Assembly: GCA_028707655.1 (NCBI GenBank)
Contig: JAQWAN010000112.1
Coordinates: forward strand, 1-6,920
Length of the DNA: 6,920 nucleotides
Reading direction: 5' to 3'
DNA from: Bacteroidaceae bacterium
GTDB lineage: Bacteria > Bacteroidota > Bacteroidia > Bacteroidales > Bacteroidaceae
The stretch's first letter is position 1, and each line of letters begins with the position of its first letter. A program made the position numbers and the translations under genes. Below, in pieces: positions 1-5,500 of this stretch. Under the pieces are notes generated by a model. It did no database searches and was not told the DNA's origin. It saw only the letters and a program-made list of their open reading frames with translations.

Positions 1-991
1 ATTGAGGACGATATTTGTTATGGAATGGTGTATGACGTCCACCTTCTTCTTTCTTCAAGATATAAACCTCAGCTTTAAATTTAGAATAAGGTTTTAATTG
101 TCCTGGGTGGCAAAGAACCATACCACGTTTGATCTCTTCTTTGTTAATACCACGAAGCAATAGACCAACGTTATCACCAGCTTCACCTCTATCTAATAAT
201 TTACGGAACATTTCAACACCAGTTACAACTGATTTTTTATCTTCACCTAAACCTAAGATTTCGATTTCGTCACCAACTTTAACAACACCAGCTTCAATAC
301 GACCAGTAGCAACAGTACCACGACCTGTGATTGAGAATACATCCTCAACAGGCATCAAGAATGGTTTGTCTACGTCACGAACAGGAAGTTGTACCCAAGA
401 GTCAACAGCATCCATCAATTCCATAACTTTATCTTCCCACTCAGCAACACCGTTCAATGCACCAAGAGCAGAACCACGAATGATAGGAGTTTCGTCTCCA
501 TCAAATTGATAGAAGTCAAGAAGTTCTCTCATCTCCATTTCAACTAGCTCTAACATCTCTTCGTCATCAACCATATCACATTTATTCAAGAAAACAACCA
601 AACGAGGTACGTTTACCTGACGTGCAAGCAAGATATGCTCACGAGTTTGAGGCATAGGACCATCTGTTGCAGCAACAACGATGATTGCACCGTCCATTTG
701 AGCAGCACCAGTAACCATGTTTTTCACATAATCGGCGTGACCTGGACAATCTACGTGCGCGTAGTGACGAGTAGCAGTTTGGTACTCAACGTGAGATGTA
801 TTAATTGTAATACCTCTCTCTTTTTCTTCAGGAGCGTTATCGATCTGATCGAATGACTTAATCTCGCAAAAACCTTTTTTAGCCAACACAATAGTGATAG
901 CAGCAGTTAAAGTGGTTTTACCGTGGTCAACGTGACCGATAGTACCAATGTTAACATGTGGTTTCGTACGTTCAAATTTTTCTTTAGCCAT
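1..991 (-). CDS. tuf: Elongation factor Tu, 3' end cut by window edge
   Basis: EF-Tu is the GTPase that delivers aminoacyl-tRNA to the ribosomal A site in the cytoplasm. Reading the minus strand from the ATG at 991 gives 330 uninterrupted codons, against about 394-395 in full-length EF-Tu, so roughly the last 65 residues lie beyond base 1. The GTPase domain is complete: P-loop GHVDHGKT at residues 19-26, switch I RGITI at 59-63, DCPGH at 81-85 with the catalytic His85, NKCD at 136-139 and SAL at 174-176. Domain 2 follows, and domain 3 is entered, ending in the conserved GGRHTPF and YRPQ segments. Codons are strongly biased to T-ending forms (GGT, GTT, GCT), as expected of a very highly expressed gene. 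It lies 54 bases after tRNA-Thr(GGU), with no promoter or SD in that gap, so it is probably expressed by processing of a tRNA-tuf transcript (inference). Identity is essentially certain. Confidence 0.98.
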   Translation of the reverse strand, partial: MAKEKFERTKPHVNIGTIGHVDHGKTTLTAAITIVLAKKGFCEIKSFDQIDNAPEEKERGITINTSHVEYQTATRHYAHVDCPGHADYVKNMVTGAAQMDGAIIVVAATDGPMPQTREHILLARQVNVPRLVVFLNKCDMVDDEEMLELVEMEMRELLDFYQFDGDETPIIRGSALGALNGVAEWEDKVMELMDAVDSWVQLPVRDVDKPFLMPVEDVFSITGRGTVATGRIEAGVVKVGDEIEILGLGEDKKSVVTGVEMFRKLLDRGEAGDNVGLLLRGINKEEIKRGMVLCHPGQLKPYSKFKAEVYILKKEEGGRHTPFHNKYRPQ

Positions 992-1045
992 AGCTTTACA
1001 TTTTTATTTATAGTGATTAATAATCATCATATCCAATTACTAATG

Positions 1046-1117
<72 letters not shown>

Positions 1118-1187
1118 GAGTTAGAAAAGAACGGAAAGCCAATACTCTCTTATTAGCTCATGCCCTTACCAAAAACTTTTATTATCG

Positions 1188-1270
1188 TGGGCAAAGATGG
1201 ATTCGAACCACCGAAGTCGAAAGACAGCAGATTTACAGTCTGCCCCATTTGGCCACTCTGGTATTTGCCC
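1188..1270 (-). tRNA. tRNA-Tyr, anticodon GUA
   Basis: This is a class II tRNA of 83 nt. The acceptor stem is GGGCAAA with TTTGCCC. The anticodon arm is GCAGA-CTGTAAA-TCTGC with anticodon GTA. A long variable arm precedes the T arm GGTGG-TTCGAAT-CCATC. The discriminator is A, as usual for tRNA-Tyr, and CCA is not encoded. It lies between the two threonine tRNAs. The 70 bases between it and tRNA-Thr(GGU), at 1118-1187, contain no further tRNA. Confidence 0.96.
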
Positions 1271-1291
1271 AATAAAAAAAAGTTCATTTCG

Positions 1292-1365
1292 AGCCTCTTG
1301 TCGGATTCGAACCAACGACCCCGAGATTACAAATCACGTGCTCTGGCCAACTGAGCTAAAGAGGC
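1292..1365 (-). tRNA. tRNA-Thr, anticodon UGU
   Basis: This 74-nt cloverleaf is the first tRNA of the transcript. The acceptor stem is GCCTCTT with AAGAGGC, the D arm is GCTC-AGTTGGCCA-GAGC, and the T arm is GTTGG-TTCGAAT-CCGAC. The anticodon is TGT, which reads ACA. The anticodon stem CGTGA/TCTCG has a U-U mismatch at its central pair (29-41); the other four pairs are canonical. The discriminator is U, as in the other threonine tRNA here, and no CCA is encoded. Only 21 bases separate it from tRNA-Tyr, so the two are surely co-transcribed. Confidence 0.95.
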
Positions 1366-1371
1366 ATTCAT

Positions 1372-1404
1372 AGCCGCGTCACTAATTCCTTAGTTTAAGC
1401 GGCT
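1372..1404 (-). promoter_or_regulatory. Structured 5' leader hairpin of the tRNA-tuf transcript
   Basis: On the minus strand AGCCGC (1404-1399) pairs with GCGGCT (1377-1372). Inside it, ACTAA (1394-1390) pairs with TTAGT (1385-1381) around a GGAA loop, which fits the GNRA tetraloop pattern. The two stems (6 and 5 bp) are separated by a small 4x3 internal loop. The hairpin starts 2-3 bases after the -7 promoter element and ends six bases before the first tRNA, so it would form at the extreme 5' end of the primary transcript. A role in 5'-end protection, processing or attenuation is inference; the base pairing is directly visible. Confidence 0.6.
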
Positions 1405-1405
1405 G

Positions 1406-1436
1406 CAAATTTAGTTATTTATTTATGTCCTGCAAA
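1406..1436 (-). promoter_or_regulatory. Consensus Bacteroidota promoter for the tRNA-tuf operon
   Basis: On the minus strand TTTG (1436-1433), a 19-base spacer and TAAATTTG (1413-1406) match exactly the Bacteroidota sigma-ABfr consensus TTTG-N19-21-TAnnTTTG. Transcription would begin at about 1404-1400, just upstream of the leader hairpin. The promoter lies between the hpf stop codon and the first tRNA, so tRNAs and tuf need not depend on the rpsU promoter. A T-rich tract sits directly upstream of the -33 element. Confidence 0.85.
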
Positions 1437-1454
1437 AAAAAATGCGATTTTTTT
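1436..1454 (-). terminator. A/T dyad at the end of hpf, possible weak terminator
   Basis: A perfect 8-bp inverted repeat of A/T pairs (seven A then T, loop GCG, A then seven T) overlaps the hpf stop codon and abuts the -33 element of the next promoter. In RNA it would be an A-U stem ending in a U run. The lack of G-C pairs makes it a poor intrinsic terminator, so it may instead act as an AT-rich upstream element for the tRNA promoter. Its function is uncertain. Confidence 0.25.
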
Positions 1455-1752
1455 ACTTCGCGCGCTGTTTTTCTTTGAATTTCTGCAACTGTTTTAATAA
1501 AGCTTCCACCGCTTCATCTACACCTTCTTCAAAAGTATCTTTCACTTTAGCTGCATATAACTCTCCGTTAGGTACCAACAGTTTAATACCAACTTCTTTA
1601 TTCCCAGTCGTTTCAGGTTTTACAACCTTAAGAACCACTTCCACCTTTTTTATATCGCTATAGAGTTTCTCTAACTTTAAAGTCTTTTTTTGAATAAACT
1701 CGTGTAAACGTGCTGTTGCTTCAAAATGAATTGCTTGAATTTTAATTTCCAT
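1453..1752 (-). CDS. hpf: Ribosome hibernation promoting factor, short HPF/RaiA (S30AE) family
   Basis: This 99-residue protein matches the short hibernation factor family in length (E. coli HPF is 95 residues). It begins with a beta strand of the form MEIKIQAIHF, followed by a helix containing LHEFIQKKTLKLEKLY, then alternating strands and a C-terminal helix rich in Lys and Glu that ends in a basic tail (residues 87-99). This fits the beta-alpha-beta-beta-beta-alpha S30AE fold, which binds the 30S decoding channel and silences ribosomes in slow growth. It lacks the C-terminal dimerisation domain of long HPF. It follows xerC by 14 bases and is likely the last gene of the rpsU-xerC-hpf operon. 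Its ATG is fixed by an exceptionally strong SD, unusual in this phylum. Family assignment is firm; whether it behaves more like HPF or YfiA/RaiA cannot be told from sequence alone. Confidence 0.93.
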   Translation of the reverse strand: MEIKIQAIHFEATARLHEFIQKKTLKLEKLYSDIKKVEVVLKVVKPETTGNKEVGIKLLVPNGELYAAKVKDTFEEGVDEAVEALLKQLQKFKEKQRAK

Positions 1753-1755
1753 ACG

Positions 1756-1763
1756 TCCTCCTT
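1756..1763 (-). promoter_or_regulatory. Strong Shine-Dalgarno sequence of hpf
   Basis: Minus-strand AAGGAGGA lies four bases (counted from the last G of GGAGG) before the hpf ATG. Including the preceding T at 1764, TAAGGAGG is a perfect eight-base complement of the 16S anti-SD CCUCCUUA. No other start codon in this window has a comparable motif. It sits within the 14-base gap between the xerC stop and hpf, so it could also support re-initiation after xerC. Confidence 0.85.
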
Positions 1764-1766
1764 AAT

Positions 1767-2660
1767 TTACGCTCTTGGATGAGCTTGTTTATAAACCTTC
1801 TTCATTTCTTCAAATGAGACATGAGTATAAATTTCTGTAGCTGATAAACTAGCATGTCCTAATAACTCTTTCACCGCACTTAAACTTGCGTTACCATTTA
1901 ACATGGCCGTAGCGAAAGTGTGTCGTAAAACATGTGGACTCTTCTGTCTTAAGGTAACCACTTTTGATAAGTAACGCTTCACCATTAATTGCACATCCGA
2001 GCGAGAAATCTGATCTCCATTTTTATTTAAGAACAAAAAATCAGTTGTCAACTCTTCAAAAGAGTTTTTTCTCATCTTCAGATAATTTTGGAACAAATTT
2101 TTCAATTCATCTCCAAAAGGAATTAATCGCTGTTTGTTTCTTTTCCCAATGACACGCACAACACATTGATCTACATCTACATCCTTCAGTCTTAAACCGA
2201 CTAACTCGGCCAAACGCATACCCGTCATATAAAAAGTCTCCAGAATCAACTGGTCTCGACAACCGAAATAATCTTCCGAGAAGTTCACATCGTCCAACAA
2301 GCGATTCATTTCCGACTCACGTAAAAAAACTGGAAGTTTTTTCTGTTGCTTCACCGATGCAATTTTCTGCATAGGGTCCACTTTTATTTTTTCACGGATA
2401 CGTAGAAATTTATAGAAAGACCTCAAAGAGCTCAGTTTTCTATTTACTGTAGCAGGGGCATCTTTTTTCTCTAGCAACGACATTTGCCATTGCCTAATCC
2501 AATCTGCATCCACTTGCAATAAAGAGACCTCCTCATCAATAGACTTCACAAACGCTTTGAATTGATTCAAGTCTACTTCATAAGCAGACACAGTCTGCTC
2601 CGAACTAACTTTTTCAAAACGTAGATAATCAAGAAAAGAGGCTATCAGCATATCATTCAT
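1767..2660 (-). CDS. xerC: Tyrosine recombinase XerC, likely chromosome dimer resolution
   Basis: This 297-residue protein has the usual Xer length (about 300). An N-terminal SAM-like DNA-binding domain (about residues 4-90) precedes the catalytic domain (about 110-290). The catalytic set is complete: Arg149 in TGMRL, Lys173 in IGKRNKQR, His243 and Arg246 in HVLRHTFA, His269 in LLGHAS and the nucleophile Tyr278 in TEIYTH. The C-terminal tail after the tyrosine is Xer-like. Such enzymes, normally with a partner XerD, resolve chromosome dimers at dif during division. Its place between rpsU and hpf rather than beside invertible promoters or mobile DNA argues for the housekeeping role instead of a phase-variation invertase; the XerC rather than XerD label is inference. 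The ATG at 2660 gives MNDML; an in-frame ATG at 2651 is equally plausible and neither has an SD. Confidence 0.9.
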   Translation of the reverse strand: MNDMLIASFLDYLRFEKVSSEQTVSAYEVDLNQFKAFVKSIDEEVSLLQVDADWIRQWQMSLLEKKDAPATVNRKLSSLRSFYKFLRIREKIKVDPMQKIASVKQQKKLPVFLRESEMNRLLDDVNFSEDYFGCRDQLILETFYMTGMRLAELVGLRLKDVDVDQCVVRVIGKRNKQRLIPFGDELKNLFQNYLKMRKNSFEELTTDFLFLNKNGDQISRSDVQLMVKRYLSKVVTLRQKSPHVLRHTFATAMLNGNASLSAVKELLGHASLSATEIYTHVSFEEMKKVYKQAHPRA

Positions 2661-2690
2661 CTCATATTATAGATTACGAATATATGCAAA

Positions 2691-2706
2691 ACAATTCAAC
2701 AATTCA
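2691..2706. repeat. Tandem 8-bp duplication in the rpsU-xerC gap
   Basis: ACAATTCA occurs twice back to back in the 66-bp gap between rpsU and xerC. No promoter matching the Bacteroidota consensus and no G-C-rich hairpin is present in this gap, so the two genes are probably co-transcribed. The repeat has no evident function and may be simple-sequence drift in AT-rich DNA. Confidence 0.5.
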
Positions 2707-2726
2707 AAGAAAACAGGATAAAAATA

Positions 2727-2918
2727 TTAATCTTCTACTTCTTGAAGTTTAAGAACATAAACAGCATGTTCCTTTTTCAATCGGTTTACGATAGATGGTT
2801 TATCAAATTGTTGTCTTCTTCTAAGTTCTTTAACAACACCTGTTCTTTCAAATTTTCTTTTGAATTTTTTTAGCGATCTCTCGATGTTTTCGCCTTCTTT
2901 TACTGGTACTACAATCAT
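2727..2918 (-). CDS. rpsU: 30S ribosomal protein bS21
   Basis: This 63-residue, strongly basic protein has the bS21 signature: MIVVPVKEGENIE at the start, a helix with KKFKRKFERTGVVKELRRRQQF, then FDKPSIVNR and a C-terminal helix. bS21 sits on the 30S platform near the 3' end of 16S rRNA, and in Bacteroidota it has been implicated in covering the anti-SD. The start is the ATG at 2918, since family members begin with MIVVPV. An in-frame GTG 33 bases upstream would only add an AT-coded stretch (LYNKINNNK) and lies in the predicted leader. The ATG is preceded by an A/T-rich run (TAATAATAATAAA) with no SD. It is the first gene of an operon with xerC and hpf and is transcribed from the promoter at 2968-2998, with a leader of roughly 40 bases. 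Confidence 0.96.
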   Translation of the reverse strand: MIVVPVKEGENIERSLKKFKRKFERTGVVKELRRRQQFDKPSIVNRLKKEHAVYVLKLQEVED

Positions 2919-2967
2919 TTTATTATTATTAATTTTATTATATAAGTTCACGGTCGAAATGCGGGGG

Positions 2968-2998
2968 CAAAATTACATATACTTTCTTTATCCACAAA
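2968..2998 (-). promoter_or_regulatory. Consensus Bacteroidota promoter of rpsU-xerC-hpf
   Basis: On the minus strand TTTG (2998-2995), a 19-base spacer and TAATTTTG (2975-2968) match the Bacteroidota consensus exactly, with the same spacing as the tRNA-tuf promoter. Transcription would start near 2965-2961, in or just after a run of C. The placement 50 bases before the rpsU start supports assigning it to this operon. Confidence 0.85.
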
Positions 2999-3027
2999 AC
3001 TTTCGATGATGTTTATACTATTTTTTA

Positions 3028-3136
3028 TTGAATTATTCTGTAAATTAGATTTATAGGCATAGAAATGACCTATTTAACTACTGCAATCTTCACATATTTA
3101 AGCATTTAAAAGGCGATATATACTTGAATTATTCTG
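3028..3136. repeat. 13-bp direct repeat upstream of pepP
   Basis: TTGAATTATTCTG is found at 3028-3040 and again, unchanged, at 3124-3136, with 96 bp between the starts. The second copy overlaps the -33 region of the predicted pepP promoter and fills the loop of the inverted repeat at 3114-3144. The first copy is not followed by a recognisable -7 element. The copies may be binding sites for one regulator, or remnants of a duplication; AT-rich composition weakens the case. Confidence 0.55.
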
Positions 3137-3144
3137 ATATATCG
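3114..3144. promoter_or_regulatory. Inverted repeat over the pepP -33 region, candidate operator
   Basis: CGATATAT (3114-3121) and ATATATCG (3137-3144) are perfect 8-bp inverted arms separated by 15 bases. They flank the -33 element and stop two bases before the -7 element. A dimeric DNA-binding protein here could block or recruit RNA polymerase. No matching regulator gene lies in the window, so the operator role is inference. Confidence 0.4.
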
Positions 3145-3154
3145 GTTATCTTTG
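3123..3154 (+). promoter_or_regulatory. Predicted promoter of pepP
   Basis: TATCTTTG (3147-3154) matches the -7 consensus TAnnTTTG perfectly. CTTG (3123-3126), 20 bases upstream, matches the -33 element TTTG at three of four positions. Transcription would start at about 3157-3162, leaving a leader of only about 8-13 bases before the ATG at 3170. A second dyad, TATCTTT/AAAGATA (3147-3153 and 3159-3165), straddles the predicted start site. Confidence 0.65.
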
Positions 3155-3169
3155 TCAAAAAGATAGGTT

Positions 3170-4960
3170 ATGAAACAAGAAATAACACGACGTATAAATC
3201 TACTGCGGAGCTATATGAATCGTCATCAACTAGCAGCTTTCATTATTCCCACAACAGACCCACATCTTAGCGAGTATACGGCCAGTCATTGGAAGACAAG
3301 AGAATGGTTAACCGGTTTTACGGGTTCAGCAGGAACAGCCGTTGTGACCCAACAATCGGCCTATTTATGGACCGATTCGCGTTACTTTTTACAAGCAGCA
3401 CAAGAATTAGAGGGAACAGCTATCCATTTATGCAAAGATGGTATGCCAGGAACCCCTAGTATTCCCACCCTCTTATCCGAACAAATAGCTAAAGGAGAAA
3501 AGATAGCCATCGATGGGAAACTACTATCGGTCGACCAACAACGCAACTACCAAGCCCTCTTTTCGGCTGCTCATTTAACGCTAGCCACCACCTTCGACCC
3601 CTTCCCTGAGCTGTGGAGCAACCGTGTAGCAATGCCCCATGGATTAGCCACGGTCTATCCCCTACAATATGCAGGACAAAGTTGTACCGAAAAGATAGCA
3701 CAACTTCGTACCCATCTAGAAAGCGAGCAGTGTGAGGTGTTACTACTCTCTGCGCTCGACGAGATAGCATGGACCCTCAATATCCGTGGCACCGATGTGA
3801 GCTGTAATCCAGTAGTGATTAGCTATCTTCTTATCACTTCAGAAACAGCTACCCTCTATATCTCTCCCGAAAAGGTAGACCACACATTAGCCGTGCATCT
3901 CCAAAAAAGCGGCGTTACAAATCAGCCCTATACTGCCATAGACTACGCACTACAACAGCTCAAGAAGCAGCGCGTATTACTATCCCCTAGCAGTACAAAC
4001 TATCATATCTACAGTCAGATTAACCAAAGTTGTAGTATAAAGGAGAAAACATCTCCCGTCTTACTTTTAAAAGCCATTCGCAACGCAACCGAGATTAAAG
4101 GGTTACACAACGCAATGGTAAAAGATGGCGTGGCCCTAACCCAGTTTTTACATTGGCTTGAAGAAGCGACACCAAAGGGCACCGAGACAGAGGTTAGCAT
4201 TGACCAAAAGCTACATTCTCTTAGAGCTGCACAAAAAGAGTACCAAGGAGAAAGTTTTGACACAATAGCTGGCTTTCAAGCCAATGCAGCCATTGTGCAT
4301 TATACCGCCACGCCCAATAGTTGTGCTACCCTAAAGGGTAATGGACTGTTGTTAATCGATTCGGGTGCACAATATTTAGATGGTACCACAGACATAACGC
4401 GCACCATTGCCATTGGAGAGCCCACAGAAGAGGAAAAAAGAGACTACACCCTCGTCTTAAAGGGGCATATCAATTTAGCTCGTTGTCAGTTTCCAGCTGG
4501 CACACGAGGAGCACAAGTCGACATCTTAGCACGTCTACCACTATGGGAGAATGGATACAACTTCTTTCATGGCACAGGACATGGTGTAGGGCATTTCTTA
4601 AATGTGCACGAAGGGCCGCAGAGTATACGTATGAATGAGAATCCCATACCACTCCAACCAGGTATGCTCACCTCTAATGAACCCGGGCTCTATAAAGCCA
4701 ATCGGCATGGTATACGTATCGAGAACCTCCTTTTAGTAGTACCCAACCAGACCACCGAGTTTGGTTCCTTCTATCGATTTGAGACCGTTACGCTCTGCCC
4801 TATCGACACCAAACCAATTCTCACCAGCCTTCTCTCAGCAGCAGAGATAGCATGGCTCAATCAATATCATCAACACGTTTATCAACAAATAAGTGCATAT
4901 CTTAGTCCAGAGGATCAACAATGGCTACAAGAAAAGACAGCACCTATACATTCCATCTAA
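3170..4960 (+). CDS. pepP: Xaa-Pro aminopeptidase (aminopeptidase P), M24B family
   Basis: This 596-residue, probably cytoplasmic enzyme removes an N-terminal residue preceding proline. Length and layout match the three-domain form typified by human XPNPEP1: two creatinase N-like domains (about residues 1-140 and 160-300), the M24 pita-bread catalytic domain (about 310-525) and an M24-associated C-terminal domain (about 535-596). All five dinuclear metal ligands are present: Asp397 (IDSGA), Asp408 (TDITR), His471 (HGTGHGVGH), Glu504 (SNEPG) and Glu518 (RIENL). The proton-shuttle histidines appear as His377 (IVHYTA), His467 and His480. No signal peptide is seen. The start at 3170 puts the family motif TTDPHLSEY at the normal distance from the N-terminus. 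It is followed after 11 bases by the carbonic anhydrase-like gene, probably in one transcript, and its promoter carries operator-like repeats. Identity is firm. Confidence 0.96.
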   Translation: MKQEITRRINLLRSYMNRHQLAAFIIPTTDPHLSEYTASHWKTREWLTGFTGSAGTAVVTQQSAYLWTDSRYFLQAAQELEGTAIHLCKDGMPGTPSIPTLLSEQIAKGEKIAIDGKLLSVDQQRNYQALFSAAHLTLATTFDPFPELWSNRVAMPHGLATVYPLQYAGQSCTEKIAQLRTHLESEQCEVLLLSALDEIAWTLNIRGTDVSCNPVVISYLLITSETATLYISPEKVDHTLAVHLQKSGVTNQPYTAIDYALQQLKKQRVLLSPSSTNYHIYSQINQSCSIKEKTSPVLLLKAIRNATEIKGLHNAMVKDGVALTQFLHWLEEATPKGTETEVSIDQKLHSLRAAQKEYQGESFDTIAGFQANAAIVHYTATPNSCATLKGNGLLLIDSGAQYLDGTTDITRTIAIGEPTEEEKRDYTLVLKGHINLARCQFPAGTRGAQVDILARLPLWENGYNFFHGTGHGVGHFLNVHEGPQSIRMNENPIPLQPGMLTSNEPGLYKANRHGIRIENLLLVVPNQTTEFGSFYRFETVTLCPIDTKPILTSLLSAAEIAWLNQYHQHVYQQISAYLSPEDQQWLQEKTAPIHSI

Positions 4961-4971
4961 AAATAATAAAT

Positions 4972-5499
4972 ATGGCACTAATAAAATCAGTAAGAGGCTA
5001 TACACCTCAAATGGGAACCGGTTGTTTTCTAGCCGAAAATGCCACACTCATTGGCGATATCATTATGGGTAACCAGTGTAGCATATGGTACAACACCGTT
5101 TTACGAGGCGATGTAAATTCCATTCGTATTGGCAACCGTGTAAACATACAAGATGGCAGCGTACTACATACGCTCTACCAAAAATCGACCATTGAGATTG
5201 AAGATGATGTATCCATTGGACACAATGTAACTATTCATGGTGCACACATAAAAAAAGGCGCCCTCATCGGAATGGGAGCAACCTTATTAGATCATGCTGT
5301 TATTGGCGAAGGAGCTATTATAGCAGCCAATGCGCTTGTACTTAGTAATACCATAATAGAAGCAGGTAGTATCTGGGCAGGAGTTCCCGCTAAGTTCGTA
5401 AAGAAAGTAGCGCCCGAACAATCCAAAGAGATCAACCAAAAAATAGCCAATAACTATATTAAATATGCCTCATGGTATACAGAAGGAGATAAAGAGTAG
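4972..5499 (+). CDS. Gamma-class carbonic anhydrase-like left-handed beta-helix protein (YrdA/PaaY type)
   Basis: The 175-residue product is built of hexapeptide repeats ([LIV]-G-x-x-x-x) forming a left-handed beta-helix (about residues 10-150) and ends in a C-terminal helix that normally packs against the helix in a trimer. The three metal-binding histidines of the gamma carbonic anhydrase family are present: His66 in DGSVLH, and His84 and His89 in IGHNVTIHG. The motif LRGDVNSIRIG supplies the conserved Arg45 and Asp47, and Gln60-Asp61 follow. It lacks the acidic loop of the archaeal enzyme Cam, as do most bacterial members, many of which have no proven activity; a CoA-thioester or other role is possible. 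The ATG at 4972, in an A-rich context 11 bases after pepP, begins MALIKSVRGY as relatives do. An in-frame ATG at 4921 inside pepP would add 17 unrelated residues and is unlikely. Confidence 0.9.
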   Translation: MALIKSVRGYTPQMGTGCFLAENATLIGDIIMGNQCSIWYNTVLRGDVNSIRIGNRVNIQDGSVLHTLYQKSTIEIEDDVSIGHNVTIHGAHIKKGALIGMGATLLDHAVIGEGAIIAANALVLSNTIIEAGSIWAGVPAKFVKKVAPEQSKEINQKIANNYIKYASWYTEGDKE

Positions 5500-5500
5500 A

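Noticed and set aside
129..509. Plus-strand frame of 126 codons rich in Ser, Thr and Pro
   Set aside because: It is the antisense of tuf; the composition results from the strong codon bias of that gene.
1160..1354. Plus-strand reading frame of 64 codons
   Set aside because: It runs antisense across tRNA-Tyr and tRNA-Thr(UGU) and has no protein-like features.
1767..2660. XerC homologue as an integrase or phase-variation invertase
   Set aside because: No inverted promoter, att site or mobile gene is nearby, and it is embedded in a ribosomal operon with a Xer-type C-terminus.
2919..2951. Longer rpsU starting at a GTG at 2951
   Set aside because: The extra 11 residues are AT-rich leader translated in frame; bS21 proteins of this phylum begin MIVVPV, and the GTG lies only about 10-15 bases after the predicted transcription start.
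3489..3770. Minus-strand reading frame of 93 codons inside pepP, and similar frames at 4015-4263 and 4470-4652
   Set aside because: They are antisense to a complete, well conserved enzyme gene and have no recognisable family or start signal.
4921..4971. Gamma-CA start at an ATG inside pepP
   Set aside because: The added residues overlap pepP coding sequence and have no family similarity; the ATG at 4972 gives the normal N-terminus.
5440..5466. Possible waaA terminator on the minus strand (ATAG, 7-base loop, CTAT, T run)
   Set aside because: The stem has only four pairs, mostly A-T, and lies within the opposing coding sequence.
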